A stretch of 64,000 bases of DNA from Streptomyces sp. Je 1-369 (GCF_026810505.1 NZ_CP101750.1:525448-589447); one strand, 5' to 3'. Shown: positions 1 to 9,720, counted from the stretch's first letter. Notes: generated by a model not told the origin, from the sequence alone. A program made the numbers and translations.

Positions 1-376
1 GCAGCGCGCGGCCGTGCGCGAGGACGATCGGGTCGATGTCCACGTAGACGACGCGGGCGTCGGGCGCGAAGCGCTGGGCGACCTGGTGGACGTTGTTGTC
101 GGTGGGGAGTCCGCAGCCCATGTCGATGAACTGGCGGATGCCGTGCTCGCGCGTCAGATGGCGTACCGCGCGGTAGAGGAACTGGCGGTTCTGCCGGCAG
201 ATGTCGACGACCTCGGGGAACGAGGGCACGGTGGAGAGGATGAACTTCCGGTCGATCTCGTAGTTGTCCTTGCCGCCCAGCATCCAGCCGTAGCCGCGCG
301 CCGAGGTCGGGACGTCGTAGGGGATGGACGGGTTGGACGGCCCGGACACCGTCTCGGACTGGTTGTCACTCGCCAC
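1..376 (-). CDS. SAM-dependent methyltransferase, Methyltransf_19/DUF574 type (3' part cut by window edge)
   Basis: The reverse-strand translation from GTG at 376 opens with SDNQSETVSG and runs through RGYGWMLGGKDNYEIDRKF and FIDMGCGLPTDNNVHQVA to the left edge. The D-M-G-C-G-L glycine-rich strand is the SAM-binding motif I, and the YVDIDPIVLAHG stretch is motif II. A tract ending GGAGAGGTGGAG lies upstream of the start. The conserved N-terminal pattern (Y-D-x-P-x-S-A-R-x-Y-x-x-x-L-G-G-K-D) fits the streptomycete DUF574 family, which is named from homology only; the natural substrate is usually unknown. About 125 codons are visible of a usual 260-280. It is transcribed away from lpdA. Confidence 0.8.
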   Translation of the reverse strand, partial: MASDNQSETVSGPSNPSIPYDVPTSARGYGWMLGGKDNYEIDRKFILSTVPSFPEVVDICRQNRQFLYRAVRHLTREHGIRQFIDMGCGLPTDNNVHQVAQRFAPDARVVYVDIDPIVLAHGRAL

Positions 377-499
377 AGCGCGCTCTCCACCTCTCCCGCA
401 GGATTCACGGAACGTGTTCCTTGTCGCGACACTATCCGGTGATCCACGTTCGGGTGAATGAACTACGAAAACTCAACGTCCTTGCGGGAGACATGGGTT

Positions 500-521
500 G
501 GCGGGGGTTCCTGGCCCCGCC
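500..521. other. GC-rich hairpin in the methyltransferase/lpdA gap
   Basis: GGCGGGG (500-506) pairs with CCCCGCC (515-521) across an 8-base loop. It lies between two divergent genes, so it is not an obvious terminator for either. It could be a 5' UTR structure of lpdA, whose start is at 653. The rest of the 377-652 gap shows no gene. Confidence 0.35.
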
Positions 522-652
522 CCCGGGTCGTCCCGGAGTGAGACCTGTGGTGTGCCTCACCCGCCGACCGTCCGGGCCCGCGCATGACGGATGATCGGGG
601 CAGAGAGCCATCCGCACCACCGGATTCCGTACCACCCAGAGAGGACCTCCCC

Positions 653-2056
653 ATGGAAGACCGCTTCGACGTCGTCGTACTCGGAGCAGGACCCGGCGGC
701 TACGTGGCCGCCATCCGCGCCGCCCAGCTGGGCAAGCGGGTAGCGGTCGTCGAGGAGAAGTACTGGGGCGGTGTCTGCCTCAACGTCGGCTGTATCCCGA
801 CGAAGGCCCTGCTGCGCAACGCCGAGCTGGCCCACCTCTTCACGCACGAGCAGAAGACGTACGGCATCAAGGTCGACGGGCAGGTCTCCTTCGACTACGG
901 CGAGGCGTTCAGCCGCAGCCGCACGGTCGCGGACGGCCGGGTCAAGGGCGTCCACTTCCTGATGAAGAAGAACGGCATCACGGAGTTCGACGGCCGGGGC
1001 ACGTTCGTGGACGCGAACACGCTGCAGGTCGCGAAGTCCGACGGCACGACCGCCACGATCGGCTTCGAGAACTGCATCATCGCCACCGGCGCCACGCCCC
1101 GCCTGCTGCCCGGCACGAGCCGCAGCGAGCGCGTGGTGACGTACGAGGAGCAGATCCTCGCCGACTCGCTGCCGCGGTCCATCGTGATCGCGGGTGCCGG
1201 TGCCATCGGCATCGAGTTCGCGTACGTCCTGCACAACTACGGCGTGAAGGTCACGATCGTCGAGTTCCTCGACCGTGTCGCGCCGTTGGAGGACGCGGAC
1301 GTCTCCAAGGAGCTGGCGAAGCAGTACCGCAAGCTCGGCATCGACGTGATGACCTCGACGCGCGTCGAGTCGATCGACGAGTCCGGGGAGCAGGTCCGGG
1401 TCACCGTCACGGGCAAGGACGGCAAGGAACAGGTCCTGGAGGCGGACAAGGTCCTCCAGGCGATCGGTTTCGCGCCGAACGTGTCCGGCTTCGGCCTGGA
1501 GGCGACGGGCGTGGCGCTCACCGAGCGCGGCGCGATCGAGGTCGACGGCCGCTGCCGTACGAACGTCCCGCACATCTACGCCATCGGCGACGTCACCGCG
1601 AAGCTGATGCTCGCGCACACCGCCGAGGCCATGGGTGTGGTGGCCGCGGAGACCCTCGCGGACGCCGAGACGATGGAACTCGACTACCCGATGATTCCGC
1701 GCGCCACGTACTCGCAGCCGCAGATCGCCAGCTTCGGCTGGACGGAGGCACAGGCCAAGGAGAAGGGCTTCGACGTCAAGGTCGCGAAGTTCCCGTTCCA
1801 GGCGAACGGCAAGGCGCACGGTCTGGGCGACACCGTCGGCTTCGTGAAGATCATCAGCGACGACAAGTACGGCGAGATCATCGGCGCCCACCTGATCGGC
1901 CCCGACGTCACCGAGCTGCTGCCCGAGCTCACCCTGGCCCAGCAGTGGGACCTCACCGTCCACGAGGTGGCGCGCAACGTCCACGCGCACCCGACCCTGG
2001 GTGAGGCCGTCAAGGAAGCGGTGCACGGCCTGGCCGGGCACATGATCAACTTCTGA
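653..2056 (+). CDS. lpdA: Dihydrolipoyl dehydrogenase
   Basis: This is the flavoprotein E3 subunit that reoxidises dihydrolipoamide in 2-oxoacid dehydrogenase complexes and passes electrons to NAD+. The 467-residue protein has the FAD-binding GAGPGGY motif (residues 11-17), the redox-active disulfide in GVCLNVGC (Cys42 and Cys47), a second nucleotide-binding motif [12 protein letters not shown], and the C-terminal HAHPTLGEA segment with the catalytic His-Glu pair. Length is normal for the family. ATG at 653 is chosen because GAGAGGA precedes it and the flavin fold starts at once; longer reading frames upstream add residues foreign to the family. No E1/E2 genes are nearby, so the enzyme is probably shared by several complexes. 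A strong hairpin follows the stop. Confidence 0.95.
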   Translation: MEDRFDVVVLGAGPGGYVAAIRAAQLGKRVAVVEEKYWGGVCLNVGCIPTKALLRNAELAHLFTHEQKTYGIKVDGQVSFDYGEAFSRSRTVADGRVKGVHFLMKKNGITEFDGRGTFVDANTLQVAKSDGTTATIGFENCIIATGATPRLLPGTSRSERVVTYEEQILADSLPRSIVIAGAGAIGIEFAYVLHNYGVKVTIVEFLDRVAPLEDADVSKELAKQYRKLGIDVMTSTRVESIDESGEQVRVTVTGKDGKEQVLEADKVLQAIGFAPNVSGFGLEATGVALTERGAIEVDGRCRTNVPHIYAIGDVTAKLMLAHTAEAMGVVAAETLADAETMELDYPMIPRATYSQPQIASFGWTEAQAKEKGFDVKVAKFPFQANGKAHGLGDTVGFVKIISDDKYGEIIGAHLIGPDVTELLPELTLAQQWDLTVHEVARNVHAHPTLGEAVKEAVHGLAGHMINF

Positions 2057-2077
2057 CGGGCGGCTGACGACCAGGGC

Positions 2078-2127
2078 GCCCCGCCACGCCGCGCGTGACC
2101 GGATTCGGGTCACCCGAGTGGCGGGGC
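2078..2127 (+). terminator. Intrinsic-type terminator hairpin after lpdA
   Basis: GCCCCGCCAC (2078-2087) pairs perfectly with GTGGCGGGGC (2118-2127). An inner pair GTGACC/GGTCAC lies within the loop. It starts 21 bases past the lpdA stop. There is no U-tract, which is usual in Streptomyces. Confidence 0.75.
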
Positions 2128-2195
2128 CGCCCGCCCCGGCCGATCCTTGGCGGAACACGACTGTTTGCCTCGGGGGCGAGGAGAGGCAGTAGCCG

Positions 2196-4361
2196 ATGTT
2201 CTCTGGCCTGGGCCGATTCGTGGTGCGCCGCGCCTGGTGGATCATCCTGGCGTGGGTGATCGCGGCAGGCGCCGTGATCTCACTGGCGCCGAAGCTCACC
2301 TCCAGCAGCGACGAGGCGAGTTTCCTGCCGGACCACTACGAGTCCATTCGCGCCGCCGACGTCCAGGAGAGGGACTTCCCCAAGCAGCAGAACGTCGGCG
2401 CGATCATCGTCTTCCAGCGCTCCGACGGCGGGAAGCTGACAGCCGCCGACTCCGCCGACGTGGCGCGCGTCTCCAAGGATCTGCAGAACCGGAAGATCCC
2501 CGAGGTGCAGGCCGTCGTGCCTGGTGAGGTCTCGCCCAACAAGCAGGTGCAGACCTCCGTCGTCGCCATGCCGAAGATCACCGACCCCGAGGACACCGCG
2601 CAACAGGACGCCGTCAAGGAGCTGCGGGACGGCCTCAAGCCGGAGTTGAAGGGCACGGACCTTTCCGCGGGGATCACCGGCTCCGCGGCGCAGGCACTCG
2701 ACGAGAGCGACGCGTCGAAGAAGGCGGGGCTGCTCGTCGGCGTCGGCACGATCGTGATCATTGTCGTCCTGCTGCTCGTGATCTTCCGCAGTCCCATCAT
2801 CGCGCTGCTGCCCGTCGTCCTCATCGGCCTCATCTCGCCGATGGCGACCGGTCTGATCGCCTCCGCCAACAAGGCCTTCGACATGAAGGCGGACTCCTCC
2901 ATCCAGGAGCTGCTGACCGTCGTCCTGTTCGGCGTCGGCACGGACTACATCCTGTTCCTGCTCTTCCGCTACCGGGAGGCACTGCGCGCGGGCGAGGATC
3001 CCAAGAGCGGCATGGTGCACGCCGTGGAGCGGGTCGGCGAGGCGATCACGTCGGCGGCCGGCGCGGTCATCGTCGCCTTCGCCGCGCTGACGCTGTCCTC
3101 GCTCGGCATGCTGCGGTCGATGGGCCCCGCGCTGGCCATCGCGGTGTTCGTGACGCTCCTCGCCGGACTCACCCTCGTCCCCGCGGTGGTGTCGCTCCTC
3201 GGTACGAAGGTGTTCTGGCCGTCGAAGTCCTGGCAGCGGGAGCCGCAGGGCACGGGGTTCGCCAAGCTCGGCGCGTCCATCGCCCGCAAACCCGCGGTCT
3301 GGGCGCTGGTGTCCGCGCTGTTCATGGGCGCCCTCGCGCTCGGCGCACTCGGCTACAAGGCCAACTTCGACCTGGCCGGGTCCTCGCTGCCCAAGGACAA
3401 GGAGTCGATGGTCGCCCTGGACGACCTCCAGAAGGGGTTCCCCGCGGGCAGCACCGACCCGACGTCGGTGTATCTCACCTCCACGAACGGCAAGCCGGTC
3501 GCGGAACCGCGGGCCGCCGCCTTCCGCAAGCAGCTCGCCGACGTCCGCGGGGTGGGCGAGGTGGCGGCGCCGCGGCTGAGTCCGGACCGTACGACCGCCT
3601 CGTACTCCGTGATCCTCTCGGACCCGCCCGCCTCCGACAGCGCCCTGGAGACGGTGAAGGACCGGCTGCGCCCCGCCGCCCACGAGGACGCGCCGTCCGG
3701 CACGCGGGCGCTCGTCGGCGGCACCACGGCCGTGTACGTCGACATCAACAAGGCGGTCGACCGCGACTATTCGGTGGTCTTCCCGGTGGCGGCGCTCGCC
3801 ATCATGGTGATCCTCGGGCTGCTGCTGCGCAGCCTGGTCGCGCCCTGGTACCTGATGCTGTCCGTCGCGCTCGGCTTCGGCGCGACGCTCGGTGCGACAT
3901 CCCTGATCTTCCAGCAGATCGGCAGCCAGCCGGGCCTGATGTTCATGCTGCCCGTGATCATGTACTTGTTCGTGGTCGCGCTCGGCACGGACTACAACAT
4001 CCTCATGGTGTCGCGGCTGCGCGAGGAGGCACGGGAGGGGCGTTCGCCGCACGACGCGGCGGGCACGGCTGTGCGCCACTCGGGGCCGACGATCGGTTCG
4101 GCCGGTGTGATCCTCGCGGGTACGTTCGCGACGCTGATGCTCGCGGGCAACTCGACGCTCTCCCAGATGGGTTTCTCGCTCTCCTTCGGCATCCTCGTCG
4201 CCGCGTTCGTCATGGCGATGATCTTCACCCCGGCGCTGACGGCGCTCATAGGGCACGCGGCGTGGTGGCCGGGGCACGGGGACGAGAAGCGGAACGGGCG
4301 GGGCGGGGCGGGTCCGTCGGACCAGAAGGCCAGGGGCGGCGGCACGACGCGTTCCCCGTAG
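2196..4361 (+). CDS. MMPL family RND transporter
   Basis: A 721-residue integral membrane exporter of the MMPL/RND group, which in actinobacteria moves lipids, siderophores or drugs using the proton gradient. It shows the internal duplication of the family: an N-terminal helix (about residues 10-30), an extracytoplasmic loop (35-170), a bundle of five or six helices (about 175-345), a second helix-loop (about 365-520) and a second bundle (about 525-700). The segments VGTDYILFLLFRYREALRAG and LGTDYNILMVSRLREEAREG are the paired G-T-D-Y motifs diagnostic of MMPL proteins. GAGGAGAGG precedes the ATG. It is a single gene; the next gene converges on it. The substrate cannot be read from sequence. 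Confidence 0.9.
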   Translation: MFSGLGRFVVRRAWWIILAWVIAAGAVISLAPKLTSSSDEASFLPDHYESIRAADVQERDFPKQQNVGAIIVFQRSDGGKLTAADSADVARVSKDLQNRKIPEVQAVVPGEVSPNKQVQTSVVAMPKITDPEDTAQQDAVKELRDGLKPELKGTDLSAGITGSAAQALDESDASKKAGLLVGVGTIVIIVVLLLVIFRSPIIALLPVVLIGLISPMATGLIASANKAFDMKADSSIQELLTVVLFGVGTDYILFLLFRYREALRAGEDPKSGMVHAVERVGEAITSAAGAVIVAFAALTLSSLGMLRSMGPALAIAVFVTLLAGLTLVPAVVSLLGTKVFWPSKSWQREPQGTGFAKLGASIARKPAVWALVSALFMGALALGALGYKANFDLAGSSLPKDKESMVALDDLQKGFPAGSTDPTSVYLTSTNGKPVAEPRAAAFRKQLADVRGVGEVAAPRLSPDRTTASYSVILSDPPASDSALETVKDRLRPAAHEDAPSGTRALVGGTTAVYVDINKAVDRDYSVVFPVAALAIMVILGLLLRSLVAPWYLMLSVALGFGATLGATSLIFQQIGSQPGLMFMLPVIMYLFVVALGTDYNILMVSRLREEAREGRSPHDAAGTAVRHSGPTIGSAGVILAGTFATLMLAGNSTLSQMGFSLSFGILVAAFVMAMIFTPALTALIGHAAWWPGHGDEKRNGRGGAGPSDQKARGGGTTRSP

Positions 4362-4379
4362 GCCCGCGGGGCCTCGGCG

Positions 4380-5693
4380 TCAGGCGGTCTCCGTCGCCGA
4401 CTCGGGCGTCCCCGCCGCCGCGGCCGTACGGGACGACGCCTCCGGCGACTCCGCCCGCACGATCCCCGTCAGCGTCCCGCTCAGCGCCACGCACACCACG
4501 CCCGCGCCCACCGCCAGGCACACCCTGGCCACCCCGAACCCGGCCGCGGCCGCGGTGACGGCGGCCGCTCCCAGCGGGCCGAGCGAGTAGTGCGTGGTCC
4601 AGAACGCCGCGGTGACCCGCCCGAGCAGGTGACCCGGCGTCACCTCCTGCCGCAGCGACATGGAGCAGATCCCGGCGACTCCGGTGGCCAGCAGCATGGT
4701 CGCCGAGAGCGCGCCGATCACCGGCACGCTCCCGGTCAGCCCGAGGCAGGCGACGGCGACACCGCCGAGCGTGACCGCGCCGACCCAACTCGGCCCGAAG
4801 CCGAGGCCCTTGCGCAGCCGGGTGACCAGGAAGGAGGCGAGGAACGTACCGACCGTGCCCGCGCTCAGGACGTAGCCCACCGTGCCGTCGCCGTGGCCGA
4901 GGTCCTCCTTGATGCGGAAGATGATGACGTCGGTCATGCCGTGCGTGAGGAAGATGAACAGGGACAGCAGCACGGTGAGTGGGCGCAGGACGGGGTGGGC
5001 CCACAGGAAGCGGAAGCCCGCGAGGAACTCACCGCGTACACCTGCGCGTTCAGCGCCCTCCTGCTGAGCCCCCGCGTCCGCGGTGGGCCGCGGAGTCGGA
5101 CGCAGCTTGACGGCGAGGAGTCCGGCGGCCGACACGGCGAACGTCGCGGCGTCGATCCCGATGGCGGCCACGGGCCCGAACGCCGCCGCGACCAGGCCCG
5201 CGAGGGTGGGCCCGCCGACCGTCGCCACCGCGTAGGAGCCGTACAGGTGGGCGTTGGCCTTGATGATCTGGCCGGGCTCGACGATGGCGGGCACCACCGT
5301 CACGTACGTCACCTGGAAGAGCATCGCGAAGCCGCCGGTGAGCGGAACGACCGTGTAGATCAGCCACAGCGGGGTCGCGAAGACCCAGACCAGCGGGATC
5401 AGCGCGTACAGCAGACAGCGCGCCACGTCGGAGAGCATCAGCAGCCGGCGCCGGTCGAACCGGTCGGCGATCACACCGGCGAAGAGTCCGGTGACGATCG
5501 ACGCGACGCCCGTCAGACCGGTGACGAGGCCCATCTGGACGACCGAGCCGGTGCTGTGCAGCACGAGCAGCGGGATGGCCACGAACGAGAACGAGTCGCC
5601 GAGGGCGGAGAGGGTCTGGACGAGGAGGAAGACCCGGTAGTTGCGGTTGCTCCAGAGCGGGACCCCGATGTCGACGGTCACTGTCTCCCCCAT
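4380..5693 (-). CDS. MFS exporter, MFS_3/enterobactin-exporter-like
   Basis: A 437-residue major facilitator protein with about 12 hydrophobic segments. The N-terminal pattern VPLWSNRNYRVFLLVQTLSALGDSFSFVAIPLLV and the G-x-x-A-D-R-F-D-R-R loop after helix 2 fit the MFS_3 group that includes macrolide and enterobactin exporters. It converges with the MMPL gene, with 18 bases between stops, so the two may share a terminator. The ATG at 5693 has only a weak ribosome site. A GTG five codons inside follows GGGGGAG but at too short a spacing, so the exact start is unsure. An inverted repeat lies in the upstream gap (see 5743-5785). Confidence 0.85.
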   Translation of the reverse strand: MGETVTVDIGVPLWSNRNYRVFLLVQTLSALGDSFSFVAIPLLVLHSTGSVVQMGLVTGLTGVASIVTGLFAGVIADRFDRRRLLMLSDVARCLLYALIPLVWVFATPLWLIYTVVPLTGGFAMLFQVTYVTVVPAIVEPGQIIKANAHLYGSYAVATVGGPTLAGLVAAAFGPVAAIGIDAATFAVSAAGLLAVKLRPTPRPTADAGAQQEGAERAGVRGEFLAGFRFLWAHPVLRPLTVLLSLFIFLTHGMTDVIIFRIKEDLGHGDGTVGYVLSAGTVGTFLASFLVTRLRKGLGFGPSWVGAVTLGGVAVACLGLTGSVPVIGALSATMLLATGVAGICSMSLRQEVTPGHLLGRVTAAFWTTHYSLGPLGAAAVTAAAAGFGVARVCLAVGAGVVCVALSGTLTGIVRAESPEASSRTAAAAGTPESATETA

Positions 5694-6103
5694 TCCCGGT
5701 CCAGGGGGTGAACGTTAGCGCGAGTTGCCTTTTCGTGAAAAGTGTGAGCACAGCAACCACCCCCTCGAAGCGCCGATTGCTCACAGCTGAAGCGAAAATG
5801 CAAGTGGAATCCATAAAGCCGTCAAAAGTCGGTAGCCTAGGAAAGCGGGCGAAAAGTCAAGTTGCCGAACAGGTCTGCCGGTATTTGTTTTTCACGGCCC
5901 CGACCAGCGGTTTTGAGGTGTTAGGGTTTTTACTCATCCCGATCCGGGCCGCATTCGCACCGGCGCACCGCTCGGATTGCACTGCGACACACGGCCTCTT
6001 CACGGCGGCCGCCGTCGCCCCTCACGCCGGAATGGAAGAAGGCCTTCCAGGTCTGATTCCCGTACCGGCGGAATGTGTCCACGCCTCGTCCTGGAGCTCT
6101 TTC
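5694..6103. other. Divergent MFS/DHA2 intergenic region with an inverted repeat
   Basis: A 410-base non-coding gap that is visibly poorer in GC than the genes, with several A and T runs between about 5720 and 5940; promoters for both flanking exporters must lie here. TGTGAGCA (5743-5750) is mirrored by TGCTCACA (5778-5785), an eight-base inverted repeat with arms 27 bases apart. I could not pick out convincing -35/-10 pairs. An open frame in phase with the downstream gene spans the gap, but it lacks a ribosome site and family resemblance. Confidence 0.5.
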
Positions 6104-7633
6104 ATGTCTGCTGACAGCACGGCTGTCACCACACCATCGCCCGCGGCAACCGCCGCCGCGCCGCCCGGCGGCCGGCACCTCGGCCTGGCCCTGTTCGTCA
6201 TCGCCGCGGCCCAGCTCATGGTGGTGCTCGACGGCACCATCACCAACATCGCACTGCCCAGCATCCAGACCGCGCTCGATGTGTCCGACGCGAATCTGGC
6301 CTGGATCGTCAACTCCTACGCGCTGGCCTTCGGCGGGCTGCTGCTGCTCGGCGGCCGCGCAGGGGATCTCTTCGGGCGCAGGCTGATGTTCCAGGTGGGC
6401 ATCGCCGTGTTCACTCTGGCCTCCCTGCTCGGCGGGCTCGCCCCGAACGAGGGCCTGCTCATCGGCGCGCGCATCCTGCAAGGCGTCGGCGCCGCCGTCG
6501 CCGCGCCCAGTGCGCTCTCCCTGATCGCCACGACGTTCCCCGAGGGCAAGCCGCGCAACAAGGCGATGGGCGTCTACGCCGCCATGGCGGGCATCGGCGC
6601 CACCGTCGGGCTGCTGCTCGGCGGCGTCCTGACCGACGCCCTGGACTGGCGGTGGGTGTTCTTCGTGAACATCCCCATCGGCCTGGCCGTCCTCGCCGGG
6701 ACGAAGACGCTCGTCGAGGCGGAGCGCCACCCGGGCCGGCTCGACCTGCCGGGCACCGTCACCGGCACGGGCGGACTGATCGCCCTGGTCTACGGCATCA
6801 CCCGCGGCGGCGAGCACGGCTGGACCGACAGCCTCACCCTGTCCTGCTTCGCCGTCGCCGCCGTGCTGCTCGCCGCCTTCCTCGTCATCCAGGGCCGCAC
6901 CGCGAACCCGATGATGCCGCTGCGGCTCTTCAAGGACCGCAACCGCTCCGGGTCCTTCGCCACGATGCTGTTCATCGGCGCCGGCATGATCGCCACCTTC
7001 TACTTCCTGACCCTCTACATGCAGCTGATCCTCGGCTACAGCGCGGTCAAGACGGGCTTCGCCAACCTGCCGTTCAGCCTCGGCATGGGCGTCGCCGCCG
7101 CGCTCAGCGCCAAGCTGGTGACGCGTCTGGCGCCGCGCGCCATCGCCGGGCCCGGTCTGCTCGTGGCGGCGGGCGGCATGTTCTGGTTCGCCACGCTGAC
7201 CCCTGACTCCTCGTACACCGGGCACCTGATGCCCGCGATGTTCGTCACCGCCCTCGGGCTCGGCATGGGCTTCGTCCCGATGACGCTGGGCGCGGTCAGC
7301 GGTGTCGAGCATCAGGACACGGGCATCGCCTCGGCACTCCTGAACACCGCCCAGCAGATCGGCGGCGCCCTCGGCCTCGCCGTCCTCGCGACCGTCTCCA
7401 CGTCGGCGGCCGACGACCGACTGCCCGACGCGGCCGCCTCGCTCTACCGCGGCCTGGCCACGAAGGACCACGGCCTGGTGGCCAGGGCGGCGGACGCCCT
7501 GACCCACGGCTACACGCTGGCGTTCGTCGGCGCGGGAATCATGTTCCTCGCCGGTCTCGCCGTCACCGCGCTGGCCATCAACGCCCGCAAGCAGGAGACA
7601 GCCGAGGGCGCGGCACCGATCCACATGGGGTGA
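6104..7633 (+). CDS. DHA2 family drug:H+ antiporter (14-TMS MFS)
   Basis: A 509-residue exporter of the EmrB/QacA type that extrudes hydrophobic drugs or metabolites. It has 14 predicted hydrophobic helices. The N-terminal motif LMVVLDGTITNIALPSIQTAL (motif D1 with the membrane Asp), the loop GRAGDLFGRR (motif A), LQGVGAAVAAPSALSLI and GPxxGGxL-like GLLLGGVLTD (motif C) are all present. ATG 6104 is chosen because GGAG sits at 6092-6095 and the hydrophilic N-terminal tail then matches the family length. The gene ends 29 bases before the convergent pectinase gene. The neighbouring MFS gene is divergent, so one regulator could serve both, but no regulator gene is adjacent. Confidence 0.9.
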   Translation: MSADSTAVTTPSPAATAAAPPGGRHLGLALFVIAAAQLMVVLDGTITNIALPSIQTALDVSDANLAWIVNSYALAFGGLLLLGGRAGDLFGRRLMFQVGIAVFTLASLLGGLAPNEGLLIGARILQGVGAAVAAPSALSLIATTFPEGKPRNKAMGVYAAMAGIGATVGLLLGGVLTDALDWRWVFFVNIPIGLAVLAGTKTLVEAERHPGRLDLPGTVTGTGGLIALVYGITRGGEHGWTDSLTLSCFAVAAVLLAAFLVIQGRTANPMMPLRLFKDRNRSGSFATMLFIGAGMIATFYFLTLYMQLILGYSAVKTGFANLPFSLGMGVAAALSAKLVTRLAPRAIAGPGLLVAAGGMFWFATLTPDSSYTGHLMPAMFVTALGLGMGFVPMTLGAVSGVEHQDTGIASALLNTAQQIGGALGLAVLATVSTSAADDRLPDAAASLYRGLATKDHGLVARAADALTHGYTLAFVGAGIMFLAGLAVTALAINARKQETAEGAAPIHMG

Positions 7634-7662
7634 ACCCCCGGCAATAGCAACCGAGTTCGGTT

Positions 7663-9720
7663 CTACGGCGTCCAGTCCCCGAGCCAGTCGGCGGTCTCCT
7701 GGCTCGCGGCCTGGGCGTCCGTCAGATGCGGGCGGTCACCACTGGGGCCGCCCGCACCAGGGCCGCTGTTCCGGTACTCGGCGAAGCGGTCGTCCTTCCA
7801 GGAGAAGCCGCCCATGTCCGACCACGGGCCCGGCTTGACCGCGGCACTGAGGACGGTGTCGCGTACCGTCGTCTGCGGGTCCAGGGTCGCGTCGCCGCCC
7901 GCGTGCCAGGGGCGGCCGAGGTGGAAGCTCCGCGCGGACACGTCGCCGTTGACCGTGGAGCGGATGATGAGGAAGCCCTTGCGGCCCGCGGCCGTGCTGG
8001 GGGCGGTGACGTAACCGGCCGATGTGCCGTTCCAGCGCTTCTTCAGGGTGAGGACCGACTTGTCGATCACCGCGGTGGCACGGCCGAAGACGAAGTCGGT
8101 GTTGCCGACGACGTAGGAGTTGGTCATGTGGACGCGGCCCGGTTTGTCCTTGCCCGCCGTGTCGAGGAGCAGGGTGTCCTGATCGCCGCTGACGATGAGC
8201 GAGTCGAGGCGGACCCGGTCGGCCGCCGTGCGCAGCGCCACCGCCTGATGCCCGTCCAGGTTCTGGTTCCTGGCCTCGTCGAAGTCGTTGGAGACGGTGA
8301 GGTTGCGGGCCGTGAAGTCGTCGGCCTCGACGGCGAAGGTGGCGCTGCCGCCCGTGCCGTACCTCCCCGAGCCGTCCGGCTTTGGCGTGCCCGCGGCGTT
8401 GCCGAAGACGATGACGGTGTTCTTGCGGCTGGTGCCCGTGCCCTCGACCGTGATGTGCGGCTTGTCGGCCGGGACCTCGACCGTCTCGCGGTAGGTGCCG
8501 GGCGCGACGCGGATCACGACGCGCGAGGTGTTGCCCGCGGGCACGGCGTCGACGGCCTTCTGCACGCTCGCGTAGCGGCCGCTGCCGTCCTTGGCGACGG
8601 TGAGGGTGCGGTCGGCGGCGCGGGCACCGGCCGTCGTGCCGAGCGAACTCCGCGGTCCCGAACCGGACTTGAGGAGCGCCGGGACGTCGGCGGCGTTGTC
8701 GAGGGTGTACTCGTAGTACGCCTTCGGGTCGAAGGCCGTGCCGCCGCTCTCGTTGCGGCCCCTCGTTCCGGAGAACACGTTGCCGCGCTGGACGAGGGCC
8801 GCGGTGCCGTCCTTGATGACGGGGTTGTTGATGCCCTTGAAGTAACTGTTCTCCAGGACCATCTTCGTCCTGCCGCGCGCGTAGTTGCCGTAGGACGAGG
8901 TGATCCGGGTGCCCGCGTCGTCCTGGAGGTAGTTGTTGTAGAGGTGGGCGCGGGCGACGTTGTCCGTGGAAGGGTTGCGCTGCTCGGTCTCGCGGAACCA
9001 GTTGTGGTGGATCGTGAGGTCGGCGGTGGCGTTCTCGGTCCAGCCGATCCCGAACGTCTTGTTGTTGTCGCTCAGCCTGTTCCAGGACACCGTCACGTGG
9101 GTGGTGTCCTTGCGGCTGTCGATGAGGCCGTCGGCCATGTGCCGCAGGTCGTTGTGGTCGATCCACACGTGGTGCGCGCCGTCCATCTGGATGGCATCCC
9201 AGTCGTGCTCCTTGTCGTTCCAGGTGCCGTGGTACGCGTCCCGGATCGTCAGGTTCCGGATGATCACGTTGTGCACGCCCCGGCCGAGGAAGAAGCCGCC
9301 GCCGACGATCTGTCCCGCCGTCCCCGCGCCCACGATCGTCTTGTCCGACGCGACCTTGATCTCCTTGCCCTTGGGGTCCATCGTGATCGCCGCGGCCACG
9401 ACGATCACGTACGGCTCCGGGGCGGTCGCGTACTTCTCCAGGTCGGCGAGCGTCCGCACGGTGACGGTCTTCCCGTCCCGTCCGCCGTACGTTCCCTTCT
9501 GCCCCTGCGCGTCGACGGACGCGAAGCCGTCGGCGGTGTCGTCGGCCCACGCCGGCGCGGCGGCGGGTGCCGCGGCCGCGCGGGGCTCGGCGTCCTCACC
9601 GAACGCCCCGAAGGCGGTGCCGTAGGCCATGGCTCCCGCGGCGGCGACGGCCAGCGGGGCGCCGATCACCAGAGCCGTCCTTCTTCTGCGGTGCCGCGCC
9701 TTGCCGTGGAGCTTTCTCAT
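7663..9720 (-). CDS. Secreted pectate lyase (PL1) fused to pectin methylesterase (CE8)
   Basis: A 685-residue bifunctional pectin-degrading enzyme. Residues 1-50 are an export signal with an Arg-rich start (KARHRRRRTALVIG), so Tat export is possible. Residues 60-355 form a PL1 right-handed beta-helix with VWIDHNDL (185-192) and the catalytic Arg248 in RNP. Residues 370-655 form a CE8 pectinesterase with GTYRE (408-412), catalytic-type Asp513 in GDQDTL, Asp542 in GNTDFVFG, and Arg603 in LGRPW. The esterase would remove methyl groups and the lyase would then cleave polygalacturonate by beta-elimination. ATG 9720 follows GGGAAG; the much longer upstream frame adds non-family sequence. It is divergent from the DGPF gene, with about 200 bases between. 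Confidence 0.92.
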   Translation of the reverse strand: MRKLHGKARHRRRRTALVIGAPLAVAAAGAMAYGTAFGAFGEDAEPRAAAAPAAAPAWADDTADGFASVDAQGQKGTYGGRDGKTVTVRTLADLEKYATAPEPYVIVVAAAITMDPKGKEIKVASDKTIVGAGTAGQIVGGGFFLGRGVHNVIIRNLTIRDAYHGTWNDKEHDWDAIQMDGAHHVWIDHNDLRHMADGLIDSRKDTTHVTVSWNRLSDNNKTFGIGWTENATADLTIHHNWFRETEQRNPSTDNVARAHLYNNYLQDDAGTRITSSYGNYARGRTKMVLENSYFKGINNPVIKDGTAALVQRGNVFSGTRGRNESGGTAFDPKAYYEYTLDNAADVPALLKSGSGPRSSLGTTAGARAADRTLTVAKDGSGRYASVQKAVDAVPAGNTSRVVIRVAPGTYRETVEVPADKPHITVEGTGTSRKNTVIVFGNAAGTPKPDGSGRYGTGGSATFAVEADDFTARNLTVSNDFDEARNQNLDGHQAVALRTAADRVRLDSLIVSGDQDTLLLDTAGKDKPGRVHMTNSYVVGNTDFVFGRATAVIDKSVLTLKKRWNGTSAGYVTAPSTAAGRKGFLIIRSTVNGDVSARSFHLGRPWHAGGDATLDPQTTVRDTVLSAAVKPGPWSDMGGFSWKDDRFAEYRNSGPGAGGPSGDRPHLTDAQAASQETADWLGDWTP

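Noticed and set aside
557..2299. Long minus-strand frame (580 codons) over lpdA
   Set aside because: Antisense shadow in a high-GC gene: the translation is rich in Arg, Asp, Val and His with no domain, and lpdA on the other strand is complete.
2280..4277. Minus-strand frame of 665 codons over the MMPL gene
   Set aside because: Low-complexity Arg/Glu/His/Gly composition, no start signal, and it mirrors a well-supported transporter.
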